Source of the DNA: Chloroflexota bacterium
Lineage (GTDB): Bacteria > Chloroflexota > Dehalococcoidia > JACPQK01
Assembly (NCBI GenBank): GCA_016190505.1
Contig: JACPQM010000059.1
Location: forward strand, 1 to 42,245
Reading direction: 5' to 3'
Length of the DNA stretch: 42,245 nucleotides
Shown here in pieces: positions 14,973 through 23,636 of this stretch. The notes beneath the pieces are model-generated. The model was not told where the DNA came from. It worked only from the letters and a program-made list of their open reading frames with translations, and made no database searches. Both the position numbers and the translations under genes were made by a program. The stretch's first letter is position 1. Each line of letters opens with the position of its first letter.

Positions 14973-17900
14973 GGTTTTCGGGCGCTTCTCAGCAGGCGGA
15001 ACCCGAAGAGGAGAATGCCCAGGCCCACCAGGACTATCACCAGCCAGGCCGAGGCGCCGGGCACTGTGCCACCGGCCACCGGCGGCGCCGCCGTGGGTGT
15101 GGGCTGGGCCTGGGTCACCGGCGCGGGGACCACTACAGCGAACAGGGACAAGTGCCGGAGCTGTGCCCTGATCATCTTGTTGGGCAGGTCTGCCTGAGTG
15201 GCCAGCTTTACCCAGGCTCCTGTGCCTTCGTCGTAGCGACGCAGCTCCACGTTGTTGGGGTCCCCACCTATGGCTGCCAGGTCATCCGCGGTAAGAGGCA
15301 CCTCGATGGTGATGGGCAGCCGGATCTCCGGAAGCGCCACCTTGGCCCCCTTGTCATCGAAGAGATCGATCTCCATGGCCTTCCGCACCTTACCCTTGGT
15401 GATAGGTTTAGGCAGGTCCTTCTCCTCGACCTTGCGAGCCTTCATCTGGGCGGTGGCGGACAGCGCCTGCGGTGGCACGGTGATGGTGGTCTTGTCGTCC
15501 AGCTCCATCGTAACCTCTTTGGTCGGCTGAACGATAGTGGCGGTCTCGCCCTCCCTCTTGGGCACCAGGACCACCTTGTCGTCAGGGATGACGATGGATG
15601 GGGGCATGGGTGTAGCCGCTGCCTGTGGCTGTGGCTGCTGTTGGCCACCGGTCTGGGGGGTGGGTATGGGCACGGACACTGTTGGGTTCTGGGCCGAAGC
15701 GCCCACGATGTTGGTGGCCACCACCCTGTAAGAGAAAGTAGCGCCGGCGGTGGCATTGGTGTCGTCGAAGGAGGTGGCGCCTGCGGGCCTAGTGCCGATC
15801 ACGGTGAAGGCGGCGCCGGTGGAGCGCTCGATGCGGAAGCCGGTCTCATTGCTGGACATGTCCTGCCAGGTGAGGTGGACGGTGGTGGGGCCGGTGACCG
15901 CGGCCCGTAGGTCTGCCGGGGCCTGGGGCACCACCAGTGCCGCTTGCGCTACGTTGGATGTCGGGGAATTGCCTATCACGTTCACCCCGATGACGCGGTA
16001 GAAGAACGTGCTACCGGCGGTAACCGAAACGTCGCTGAAGGTTGTTACGTTGGCTGCGGTGGTGCCCAGGGTTGTGAAGGTGGTGCCGTTGGTGGAGCGC
16101 TCGATGCGGAAACCTGAAGCGCTGTTGGAGATGTCCGCCCAGGTCAGGTCTACCCCGCTCGCGCTGACGGCCATTGCCGTGAGATTGCTGGGCGCTACTG
16201 GCGCCGCGGTCGGGTCGGGTGTCACAACCAGTCGGGCATTCGAGGGCAGGGAATCTCCCGCAGCGCTTACGGCGTTGACCCGGTAGAAGTAGGTGGTGCT
16301 GGGCGCAGCCGTTACATCGCTGAACGAGGTCGCTCCAGCATTCACCGAGAAGGTCCCTGACGTGGAAAAGGAGGCGGTGAGGGAGCGCTGGATGCGGAAG
16401 CCGGTCTCGTCGTTCGAGTTGTCCCCCCACGTCAGGTCCACCTGGTTAGGACCGATGGCTGTAGCGGAAAGATTGCTTGGCGCCGCCGGCGCCCCGTTCA
16501 CGGCCGACGTAGTCACCTCCATCACGTTGGATGGCAGTGAACTACCAGCGGCATTAAGGGCGACGACACGATAGGACAGGGTGGTGGCGACCGGGGCGCT
16601 GGTATCGCTGAACGTGGTGACGTTGGCCCCGACTGTGAATTTCGTTGCCGAGGCAAAGGTGTTATCCAGGGACCGTTCAATGCGGAAGCCGGTCTCGTCA
16701 GCTGAATTGTCCCGCCACTCCAAGTCCACCCTGGTCTCGCTGAGGACGGTCAGTGACAGATTGCTGGGTGCGACCGGCGACCCGGCCACGGCCAGGGTGG
16801 TAGCCTCCCTTACGTTGGAAGCCTGAAGGTCACCCGCGGCGTTAAACGGCGTCACCCGGTAGAAGAAAGTGGTAGCCGGCGTCACCCCAGTGTCGCTGAA
16901 GGTGATTTCAGCCACCGTGCCCGGCGTATCAGCGGACGCCACATTATTGATTGTCTGGAAGTTGGCGCCATCGAGGGACCGCTCGACGCGGAAGCCGGTC
17001 TCGTCAATAGTATTGTCGGTCCACCTCAGGTCCACCTGGGTTGGCCCAACAACGGGGTTGCTCAGGAAAGACCCGGTTAGCCGCACTCTCACCTGTCTCA
17101 CATTGGAGGGCAGAGAAACACCCACATCATTGAAAGCGACCGCGCGATAGAAGTAGGTAGTGCCGAGCACCACAGTAGTATCACTGGATGTGGTGACGTT
17201 GGCCGCTACCGTGGACTCGGTGACGGTGGCAAAAGTGTTGTCAAGGGAGCGCTGGATACGGAAGCCAGTCTCGTTGTTCGAGTTGTCCCGCCACTGTAGG
17301 TCAACCCGCAAGTTTGCTGGGTCGGGACCGATAGCGGTGGCAGACAGATTGGTCGGCGCGGCGGGCGGAGACGGTCCCGGGGCCGCCGGGTTGGTGGTAG
17401 CAACCCTGATGACGTTAGATGGTCCGGAGCTGCCATTGGCATTGGAAGCCAGCACACGGTAGAAATTGACGGCTGCGGTGAAAGTCTCGTCGCGGAAAGT
17501 TGTCCTGTTTGCCCCCACCGCGGACTCGAACAGGCCCTGGGTGAAGGCGTCGTCGGTGGCGCGCTGGATGCGGAACACGGTCTCGTTGACAGAGTTGTCA
17601 ACCCAGGTCATTTCTATGCGCGTAGGCTCGACTCTGGCCGCTGTCAGGTTGCTCGGCCTCGCCGGCGGGGTGGTCACGGAAGCGGTATTGGAAGCCGGCG
17701 AATCGCCGATGCTGTTCACCGCGAACACGCGGTAGAAATATTGGGTGCTGGGCTGCACGGTCGTATCGCTGAAGGCGCCGATGTTCGCGGCCACGGTGCC
17801 AACCACCGTTGGTGCGGTGAAGGTAGCGCTGGTAGCCCGCTCGATACGGAAACCGGTCTCGACAGTGTCATCGTGGACCCAGGTCAGGTTTACCTGCAGG

Positions 17901-19603
17901 TCGCTGGCGGCGACCGCCGTGAGGCTGGATGGTGCGGTGGGAGGCCTTAGCACCACAGTTACCACATTGGACGATGTCGAGTCGCCTCCTGGCGGGTCAT
18001 TGAAGGCGAAAACACGGTAGTAGTATGTGCCAACGACGGGGTCTACGGTCGAATCGCTGAAAGCGGTGATACCGGGATTCACTGTGTTTAACGCAGCAAA
18101 GGTGACACCATCGGCAGAACGCTCGATGCGGCACCCGGTCTCATTGTTGGCATTATCGGTCCAGGATAGAGCCACCTCAGCAGGACCTACCATGTCCGCG
18201 GTCAAACTGGATGGCGCCGAAGGGATGAGCAGGTTGAGCGGCCCGAGTACGTTCGATGATGCTGAGGTGCCGACCCCGTTGAAGGCTTGGACTCGGTAGG
18301 AGACGGTGTTGATGAGCTTGGGGGTGTTGTCACTGAAGCTGGTGACGTTGGCGCCTACTTCATTGATCTCGGCAAGAGTGGTGCCGTCATAGGAGCGTTC
18401 GATGCGGAAACCGGTCTCATTATCGGATAGGTCGCTCCAGGTCAGGTCAACCCGGCTTGGCGGGACTACCGTCCCCAGCAGGCTTGCTGGCGGGTCAGGA
18501 GCCGCTACTCGCGCCTGCGCTTGGTTAGAGGGGGCCGAGTCACCGATGGGGTTGAAAGCGAAGACCCGATAGGCGTAGGTGTTGTTGAGCTGGACTGTCC
18601 CATCGAAGAAACTGGTTACACCGGCTGCCACGCTTCCGATTCCGACCCCGGTAAATGGGCCGGGTGTGCCGTCAGCGACCGTAGCGCGCTCGATGCGGGA
18701 GGCAGACTCGTTATCAGCATTGTCCGTCCAGTCCAGGGTAACCGAGTTTGGAGCGGTCACCGTCGCCCTCAAACTAGGGGGCGCGTCAGGAACACTTATG
18801 TGGAGAGTGACGGCGTTAGACGTCGCGGAATTACCCGCTCCGTTGGTTGCAACTACCCGGTATGAATAGGTGTTGCCCAGTACCACAGTGGTGTCACTGT
18901 AGCTCGTAATGTTCGCTGGGAGAAGGACCTCGGACCGAGTGGCGAAGTTATCGGTAGACCGCTCCAGGCGGAATGCCAGTTCGTTGTTGGAAGCATCGGT
19001 CCAGGTCAGGTCCACCCGAGTAGCGCTGATTATGGAACCGGCGAGGTTAGCCGGGGCTGTGGGCGGTGCGGCCGGCCCAGGCAACAGGGTCGTCGGGAAT
19101 ACCACGGTAGAAGTCGTACCAACAGCGTCAGTAGCCCGGAGATAAATCCAGGCGCCCTGCGGCGTCGTCACGGCTGGCAGGTCATTCACGATGCCCTGCC
19201 ACCGGTCCGGAGTGGCGAGTTGTGGCATCACTGACCACCGTTCGTTAACAAATAGCGGCGCGCCGCCTGAGACGCCGAATTCAACAGTGATGACGGGATT
19301 GTCGGGCGGCAGCCCGAGGCCGGCGTCAGTCGCCGATGCGGTAATGTCAAAGATGACGGGAGCTCCTCCCGCGAGCGGTGTAACGGTCCACGTGGTGGCG
19401 GTGGTGGCGGTAACGGTGCCGTTGAAGAGGTAGCCTATCTCCATGGCAACAGGACCCGGCGTCTGGCCGGCCGTACCGTCGCCCCGGATTACCTCGGCCA
19501 CGATGGGACCCGGCGCTAGGGAACGATTGGCGACAATCTTAAGGCCGTCTCCCACGGCCGGAGCGTCATCGACTCCGCCGCGGAGAGGGGAATCCCGTAC
19601 CAC
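14969..19603 (-). CDS. Large surface protein with 12 fibronectin type III repeats (C-terminal part of a frameshifted gene)
   Basis: A 1,544-residue frame. After an N-terminal beta-rich region (about 190 residues) come 12 tandem fibronectin type III domains of about 90-100 residues. They are recognisable by repeated cores such as RVDLTWTDASNNE, NETGFRIERS and TTYFYRVNAVSAAGDS. A Gln/Pro linker follows near residue 1290. Next is a domain with TTITVPPQALSATAQ that resembles ZU5-like or other beta domains. The end is a Pro-rich spacer, one transmembrane helix (SAWLVIVLVGLGILLFGFRL) and a basic tail, RSARKP, so it is anchored at its C-terminus. It has no signal peptide of its own. The frame is open upstream of its GTG to about 19684 and overlaps the signal-peptide-bearing gene at 19617-20267. 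SLAPGPI followed by EV/EA occurs in both, so the two very likely form one gene with a single-base frameshift. The likely role is cell-surface adhesion or structure. The stop is supplied by a GTAGGGGCG palindrome. Confidence 0.85.
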   Translation of the reverse strand: MVRDSPLRGGVDDAPAVGDGLKIVANRSLAPGPIVAEVIRGDGTAGQTPGPVAMEIGYLFNGTVTATTATTWTVTPLAGGAPVIFDITASATDAGLGLPPDNPVITVEFGVSGGAPLFVNERWSVMPQLATPDRWQGIVNDLPAVTTPQGAWIYLRATDAVGTTSTVVFPTTLLPGPAAPPTAPANLAGSIISATRVDLTWTDASNNELAFRLERSTDNFATRSEVLLPANITSYSDTTVVLGNTYSYRVVATNGAGNSATSNAVTLHISVPDAPPSLRATVTAPNSVTLDWTDNADNESASRIERATVADGTPGPFTGVGIGSVAAGVTSFFDGTVQLNNTYAYRVFAFNPIGDSAPSNQAQARVAAPDPPASLLGTVVPPSRVDLTWSDLSDNETGFRIERSYDGTTLAEINEVGANVTSFSDNTPKLINTVSYRVQAFNGVGTSASSNVLGPLNLLIPSAPSSLTADMVGPAEVALSWTDNANNETGCRIERSADGVTFAALNTVNPGITAFSDSTVDPVVGTYYYRVFAFNDPPGGDSTSSNVVTVVLRPPTAPSSLTAVAASDLQVNLTWVHDDTVETGFRIERATSATFTAPTVVGTVAANIGAFSDTTVQPSTQYFYRVFAVNSIGDSPASNTASVTTPPARPSNLTAARVEPTRIEMTWVDNSVNETVFRIQRATDDAFTQGLFESAVGANRTTFRDETFTAAVNFYRVLASNANGSSGPSNVIRVATTNPAAPGPSPPAAPTNLSATAIGPDPANLRVDLQWRDNSNNETGFRIQRSLDNTFATVTESTVAANVTTSSDTTVVLGTTYFYRAVAFNDVGVSLPSNVRQVRVRLTGSFLSNPVVGPTQVDLRWTDNTIDETGFRVERSLDGANFQTINNVASADTPGTVAEITFSDTGVTPATTFFYRVTPFNAAGDLQASNVREATTLAVAGSPVAPSNLSLTVLSETRVDLEWRDNSADETGFRIERSLDNTFASATKFTVGANVTTFSDTSAPVATTLSYRVVALNAAGSSLPSNVMEVTTSAVNGAPAAPSNLSATAIGPNQVDLTWGDNSNDETGFRIQRSLTASFSTSGTFSVNAGATSFSDVTAAPSTTYFYRVNAVSAAGDSLPSNARLVVTPDPTAAPVAPSNLTAMAVSASGVDLTWADISNSASGFRIERSTNGTTFTTLGTTAANVTTFSDVSVTAGSTFFYRVIGVNVIGNSPTSNVAQAALVVPQAPADLRAAVTGPTTVHLTWQDMSSNETGFRIERSTGAAFTVIGTRPAGATSFDDTNATAGATFSYRVVATNIVGASAQNPTVSVPIPTPQTGGQQQPQPQAAATPMPPSIVIPDDKVVLVPKREGETATIVQPTKEVTMELDDKTTITVPPQALSATAQMKARKVEEKDLPKPITKGKVRKAMEIDLFDDKGAKVALPEIRLPITIEVPLTADDLAAIGGDPNNVELRRYDEGTGAWVKLATQADLPNKMIRAQLRHLSLFAVVVPAPVTQAQPTPTAAPPVAGGTVPGASAWLVIVLVGLGILLFGFRLLRSARKP

Positions 19604-19616
19604 GGTACCAGCGCCT

Positions 19617-20267
19617 TCATAAACGAATATGGGCGGGTTGCCAATCTGCCATTCCTCGGTCGTTCGGTGCGGCCGGGCGTAGCCTCACTGCCTCGACCAT
19701 GATGGGACCGGGGGCCAGGCTGCGTTCACCGATTATCACCACTGTATTACCAACGACAGCGCCTCTGGTATTGGTGCCGGCCGGAACGTTGACATTCACA
19801 GCCGGACTGCCGACTGACCACACGGCGTTGACCGCGCCTGTCATGTCTCCGCTATTAATATTGCCGAAGATGACGAAGAGGATGCGGGCGTTAGGCATGA
19901 CGGCCTGGACGTCGGCGACGCCGCCGACCGCGGTATTGTCATTGGCCGCTCCGGCAAAAGGAACAATCGGCGCTACCTGGGCGAATATCTCCAGTCCATC
20001 AAAAGGCGCAATGCCGACGTTGTTCACGACCTGCCACTCCACGCTCTGGATAGTGCTACCCGGTGAAGTGATGTCGGCCCATACCACGTTGGGGGCATTG
20101 CTGTGAAGCTGCCGGTCCGGCTCGGAGGGCGTGACCAGATTGACCACCGGTACACCAGTTACCTGGGCAACCGGCGCTGCCAGGGCGGCTGACGGCAACA
20201 GAGAAATGGCCAATAAGGCTGCCATGAACCCCAGGAAAACTCTTCTGAGAGCCCCACTCGGTCTCAT
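19617..20267 (-). CDS. N-terminal part of the FN3 surface protein, with signal peptide (frameshifted)
   Basis: A 216-residue frame starting at ATG 20267 with a GAGGAGGT site nine bases upstream. It has a Sec signal peptide (RRVFLGFMAALLAISLLPSA, with probable cleavage after ALA at about residue 30) and a beta-rich mature part. The later sequence GNTVVIIGERSLAPGPIMVE matches KIVANRSLAPGPIVAE in the adjoining large frame, so both carry copies of one repeat unit. The frame then drifts into sequence without a family and stops at 19617. In the next frame the DNA reads EEWQIGNPPIFVYEGAGTVV straight into the large FN3 frame. I infer one original gene, with the indel between 19620 and 19684. Confidence 0.8.
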   Translation of the reverse strand: MRPSGALRRVFLGFMAALLAISLLPSAALAAPVAQVTGVPVVNLVTPSEPDRQLHSNAPNVVWADITSPGSTIQSVEWQVVNNVGIAPFDGLEIFAQVAPIVPFAGAANDNTAVGGVADVQAVMPNARILFVIFGNINSGDMTGAVNAVWSVGSPAVNVNVPAGTNTRGAVVGNTVVIIGERSLAPGPIMVEAVRLRPAAPNDRGMADWQPAHIRL

Positions 20268-20617
20268 GTCTTGTACCTCCTCACTTACCGCCACCTGCAC
20301 CGTGGCACCGAATAGCCGACATTTGTGAGAGAACGGAGGTTGAGTGTGACGTCCGCCGCACATCCCCTACCGATAGCGAGAATGATTCCAGACCCTGGCT
20401 AGCAATTCATAGCAGGAAATGTAAGAAAATAGTAAGGTTTGCCTGTCCCGCAAAAACCCCTCCTGGGAGTGCTGCCAGCTTTGGCTGACAGCCACCGCCT
20501 GAATCTCGCCGATGGGACAAGGGGGGTTCACGAAGGAGCCAGGTTTGGGCGTTGTGTCTGTTCTAGCTCCTACCCTTTGCCGTAGGAGTGAACGGCCATT
20601 CGCTGTACGCTGCCGGG
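20268..20617. other. Divergent intergenic region without a clear gene
   Basis: This is the upstream region of the FN3 surface protein on the minus strand. Read on the minus strand, TGCTATGAAT near 20396-20405 resembles an extended -10 element, but no good -35 is seen. A 102-codon minus-strand frame here has no recognisable features. A hairpin-capable GGCTGTCAGCC segment lies near 20480. I support no gene in this part. Confidence 0.45.
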
Positions 20618-20646
20618 TTGACTTGTCTGGGGCGATATGATATTTT
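20618..20646 (+). promoter_or_regulatory. Sigma70-like promoter of the Mo/W uptake operon
   Basis: TTGACT (20618-20623), a 17-base spacer and TATTTT (20641-20646), with a TGA extended -10. It lies 84 bp before the start of the MOT1-type permease. A GATATG half-site (20634-20639) falls inside the spacer. Confidence 0.65.
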
Positions 20647-20684
20647 CTGCCTATCGTGTCTTTTGCTTCTGGCAAGGTCTCGAA

Positions 20685-20714
20685 GACCGATATGTCCGGT
20701 TTGTCATATCCGTC
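20685..20714. promoter_or_regulatory. Candidate ModE-type operator palindrome
   Basis: Inverted repeat with 10-base arms, GACCGATATG and CATATCCGTC (one mismatch), separated by 10 bases, so arm centres are 20 bases (two helical turns) apart. It sits 15 bp before the start codon of the permease. A third CGATATG copy lies in the promoter at 20633-20639. The form (CGxTATx with inverted partner) is similar to ModE sites. The assignment is inference from operon content and the nearby ModE-type gene. Confidence 0.5.
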
Positions 20715-20729
20715 CTATAGGTCAGTTGC

Positions 20730-21881
20730 GTGGCCCTAGCGCCAGCTTTGCCTGTCAGCCGGCGTTTTGCCTGGGGTTGGGGTGAGGTCTCCGGGGCACT
20801 GGGAGACCTGGGTACCTTCCTGCCCCACATCCTGGGCGTGATCGCTGTGGTGGGCATGAGCCCGGTAGGCGTCCTGTCCACGTTTGGCGCGCTTTATATG
20901 GCGTCAGGCCTGGTTTACGGAATACCTATACCAGTCCAGCCCATGAAGGCGGCTTCGGCGGTGGTCCTGGTCCAGCGCCTGAGCCCAGCGGAGATTGCCG
21001 CCGCTGGGCTGGTGTTGGGGTTGGCATTCACTTTGCTGGCAGTTTCAGGCCTGGCCAGCCGGCTGGCCCGGCTGACGCCGTCCCTGGTGGTGTCAGGCAT
21101 ACAGCTTGGGGTTGGGGTGTCCCTGGCGCTGCTGGGGGCCAGGTTCATGGGCGAGCAGGTCTGGCTCACCCTTCTGGTGCTGGCGGCGATGGCCATCATG
21201 TTCCTCCGCACCAGGCTCCCAACGGCGCTGGTGGCGGTAGTCCTGGGGAGCCTGCTGGCCTACGTCGCTGCACCGGACCGGCACTTCCCGGAGCTTACCC
21301 TGGGCCTGCACTGGCCAGATGTGGTGCTACCCACCTGGCGCGACGTGGTGCGGGCCACCGAGCTGGCCGTGTTGCCCCAGATACCGTTGACGTTGACTAA
21401 CGCCCTCATTGTGACCTCGGCCCTGTCTCGCCAGCTTTTCCCCGAGCGGGGGGACCCGGCCCCCGTGTCGAAGCTCAGCCTGACCACGGGTCTGGGCAAT
21501 CTGATGGCCGCCCCCCTGGGCGGCTACATGATGTGCCACGGGTCCGGGGGACTGGCCGGCCACTACCGCTTTGGCGCCCGGACTGCCACGGCCCCTGTGC
21601 TCATTGGGGTCTCCTTTCTGGCCCTGGGCCTGCTGCTGGGAGAAAGCGCGACTCCGCTGCTCCGACTGGTGCCTGCCGGGGTGGTGGGAGCGCTGCTCTT
21701 CTTCAGTGGGCTGGAGCTGGCGTCTGCCTCGGGGCTGGGGCGCCTGGGGTGGCGACCAGCGGCCTTCGTGCTGGCCCTGGGGGTTGTGGGTATCGCGTAC
21801 AACCCGGCTGTGGCCTTTGCCGTCGGCCTGGTGCTGTGGTACGGCTATCGTTCATTAAGGCGGGTAACCAAGAATGCTTAG
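20730..21881 (+). CDS. MOT1-type molybdate permease (SulP-related)
   Basis: A 383-residue membrane protein with about 10-11 helices, matching the MOT1 molybdate transporter family (PF16983). Diagnostic segments are GEVSGALGDLGTFLPHILG, YGIPIPVQPMKAASAVV and TNALIVTSALSRQLFPERG. The last is MAAPLGGYMMCHGSGGLAGH, followed by YRFGARTATAP (the PMCHGxGGLAxHYRFGART signature). MOT1 proteins take up molybdate with high affinity in algae and plants, and bacteria have homologues. The start is GTG at 20730. The tungstate-binding protein gene overlaps its end by 8 bp, so both kinds of oxyanion transporter are made from one mRNA. Probably controlled by Mo/W through the upstream palindrome. Confidence 0.9.
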   Translation: MALAPALPVSRRFAWGWGEVSGALGDLGTFLPHILGVIAVVGMSPVGVLSTFGALYMASGLVYGIPIPVQPMKAASAVVLVQRLSPAEIAAAGLVLGLAFTLLAVSGLASRLARLTPSLVVSGIQLGVGVSLALLGARFMGEQVWLTLLVLAAMAIMFLRTRLPTALVAVVLGSLLAYVAAPDRHFPELTLGLHWPDVVLPTWRDVVRATELAVLPQIPLTLTNALIVTSALSRQLFPERGDPAPVSKLSLTTGLGNLMAAPLGGYMMCHGSGGLAGHYRFGARTATAPVLIGVSFLALGLLLGESATPLLRLVPAGVVGALLFFSGLELASASGLGRLGWRPAAFVLALGVVGIAYNPAVAFAVGLVLWYGYRSLRRVTKNA

Positions 21882-22737
21882 GAACGTCCTGCTGGCCCTG
21901 GCAGTCCTGGCGCTGCTGTCGTGCAGCCGGCAAGCTGCCCCGACTTCCACTCAGTTGTCGCCCGCGGCTACGCCACCAGCCAACCCAGAGTTGGTACTGG
22001 CCACCACCACCAGCACCCAGGACTCGGGCCTGCTGGACGTGCTTATCCCCATGTTCGAGAAACAGACCGGATACCGTGTCAAGCCTATTGCGGTAGGCTC
22101 TGGCCAGGCCATGGCTATGGGGGAGCGCGGCGAAGCGGACGTGCTTCTGGCGCACGCCCCTGACTCCGAGGTCAAGTTCATGGCTGGCGGGCATGGCGTT
22201 GACCGCAAGCTGGTGATGCACAACGACTTCGTGCTGGTGGGACCTGGCGGGGACCCGGCGGGGATTGCAGGCCTGACGGTGGCCAAAGAGGCGTTCACCA
22301 AGATCGCCGGAAGCAAGAGCCTCTTCGTCAGTCGAGGGGACAACTCCGGCACTGACCAGTGGGAAAAGAAATTGTGGCGCGAGGCGGGCATCACCGCCAA
22401 GGGGCAGCCCTGGTATCTGGAGACGGGACAGGGCATGGGCCTCACACTGAACGTGGCTAGCGAGAAGGCCGCATACACCATGACCGACCGGGGGACCTAC
22501 CTGGCGATGAGGCAACACCTGCATTTGGATATACTGACAGAGGGCGACAAGTCGTTGCTCAACGTGTACCATATCATCGTGGTCAACCCCAACAAGTCAG
22601 ACCGAATCAACCACGCTGGAGCGCAAGCGTTGTCCGCATTCATGGTCTCTCCGGGCGCACAACAGGTCATTGGGGAGTTCGGCATAGCGAAGTTTGGCCA
22701 GCCGCTGTTCTTCCCCGACGCCGGCAAGCCGGAGTGA
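21874..22737 (+). CDS. tupA: Tungstate/molybdate ABC transporter substrate-binding lipoprotein TupA
   Basis: A 287-residue lipoprotein. The signal has LLALAVLALLSC with lipobox Cys17, followed by a Pro/Thr-rich tether. The mature domain shows TupA marks: LATTTSTQDSGLLDVLIPMF, a KPIAVGSGQAMAMGERGEAD region, VLLAHAPDSEVKFM, and SRGDNSGTDQWEKKLW. TupA proteins bind tungstate (some also molybdate) outside the membrane through the TTTST and SGxD oxyanion contacts. The start overlaps the MOT1-type gene by 8 bp. The permease TupB and ATPase TupC follow, after a palindromic repeat of about 100 bp. Confidence 0.92.
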   Translation: MLRNVLLALAVLALLSCSRQAAPTSTQLSPAATPPANPELVLATTTSTQDSGLLDVLIPMFEKQTGYRVKPIAVGSGQAMAMGERGEADVLLAHAPDSEVKFMAGGHGVDRKLVMHNDFVLVGPGGDPAGIAGLTVAKEAFTKIAGSKSLFVSRGDNSGTDQWEKKLWREAGITAKGQPWYLETGQGMGLTLNVASEKAAYTMTDRGTYLAMRQHLHLDILTEGDKSLLNVYHIIVVNPNKSDRINHAGAQALSAFMVSPGAQQVIGEFGIAKFGQPLFFPDAGKPE

Positions 22738-22794
22738 TCCGCCACACCCGCATTGCGATAGAGCACCACGAAGCATGAAAACTCGACGGGGCCA

Positions 22795-22890
22795 AGTTCC
22801 TTCCCCCTTGACGGGGGAAGGCCAGGATGGGGGTGAAGCGCACTGTCACCCCCCACCTCAATCCTCCCCCGCAAGGGGGGGAGGAGGTTC
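22795..22890. repeat. CCTTCCCCC-type palindromic repeats inside the tup operon
   Basis: Two adjacent hairpins: CCTTCCCCC-TTGA-CGGGGGAAGG (22799-22821) and CCTCCCCCGCAAGGGGGGGAGG (22863-22884). The first is identical to the one at 42094-42116 and the second resembles that at 30810-30832. They separate tupA from tupB and could lower tupBC expression relative to tupA. Confidence 0.8.
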
Positions 22891-22937
22891 GTTGTCGTGT
22901 TCTCCGTGAGAATAGACACAGCGGAGGTCGGCGGGCT

Positions 22938-23636
22938 TTGGACCTAGTCTGGGACGGGATAGCGCAGGCCTTCTGGCTGCTGGTGCGGGGAGACCGCGAG
23001 ACCTACCAGGTCATTCTGCGGTCCACGCAGGTGTCTGGAATGGCCACAGTGCTCAGTGTGCTGGTGGGCGTGCCCCTGGGTACCTTGCTGGGGCTGAGCC
23101 GTTTCCCTGGCCGGAATGTCCTGATTGCGCTGGTGAACATGGGGATGGGTCTGCCGCCGGTGGTGGTGGGCCTCCTGGTGGTCATCACTCTCTGGCGCAG
23201 CGGGCCGCTTGGGGGACTGCACATGCTGTACACGCCCCAGGCCATGATCGCCGCCCAGTTCGTGTTGGCGTTTCCCCTGGTAACTGCCTTTACGCTGGCC
23301 TCGGTCCAGCAACTGAACCCCAAGCTCAGGACGCAGATCCTGGCCCTGGGGGCTTCTCGCTGGCAAATGCTCCTCCTCCTCCTCCGCGAGGCGAGGCTGC
23401 CCCTGCTGGCTGCGGTGATGGCCGGCTTTGGCGCCGTGATCTCCGAGGTCGGCGCTTCTCTCATGGTGGGTGGAAATATCAGGGGGCTGACCAACGTGCT
23501 CACCACGGACATCGTCTCGGCGACGGGCCGCGGGGACTTCGCGCGGGCCATCGCCCTGGGCATCATCCTGCTGGCGCTGGTCTACGCGGCCAGCCTGGCT
23601 ATCACCACCATACAACAGCGTACCCGGCCGTCATGA
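22938..23636 (+). CDS. tupB: Tungstate ABC transporter permease TupB
   Basis: About 232 residues with five or six transmembrane helices. It carries VSGMATVLSVLVGVPLGTLL, MGLPPVVVGLLVVITLW (typical of TupB/ModB-like permeases) and the ATPase-contact EAA loop TQILALGASRWQMLLLLLRE. It is followed by GAVISEVGASLMVGGNI. The frame is open to 22827, but those residues are translated repeat DNA (NPPPQGGEE), so I start at the TTG at 22938, which has a GGAGG site 10 bases upstream. Its end overlaps the tupC start by 4 bp (ATGA). Confidence 0.88.
   Translation: MDLVWDGIAQAFWLLVRGDRETYQVILRSTQVSGMATVLSVLVGVPLGTLLGLSRFPGRNVLIALVNMGMGLPPVVVGLLVVITLWRSGPLGGLHMLYTPQAMIAAQFVLAFPLVTAFTLASVQQLNPKLRTQILALGASRWQMLLLLLREARLPLLAAVMAGFGAVISEVGASLMVGGNIRGLTNVLTTDIVSATGRGDFARAIALGIILLALVYAASLAITTIQQRTRPS

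Noticed and set aside
15152-18869. Series of plus-strand frames within the FN3 gene, spaced about 280 bases
   Set aside because: They are periodic antisense shadows of the repeated FN3 domains, not a gene array or CRISPR.
20367-20675. Minus-strand 102-codon frame upstream of the FN3 gene
   Set aside because: No start signal, no domain, and it overlaps the likely promoter and operator region.
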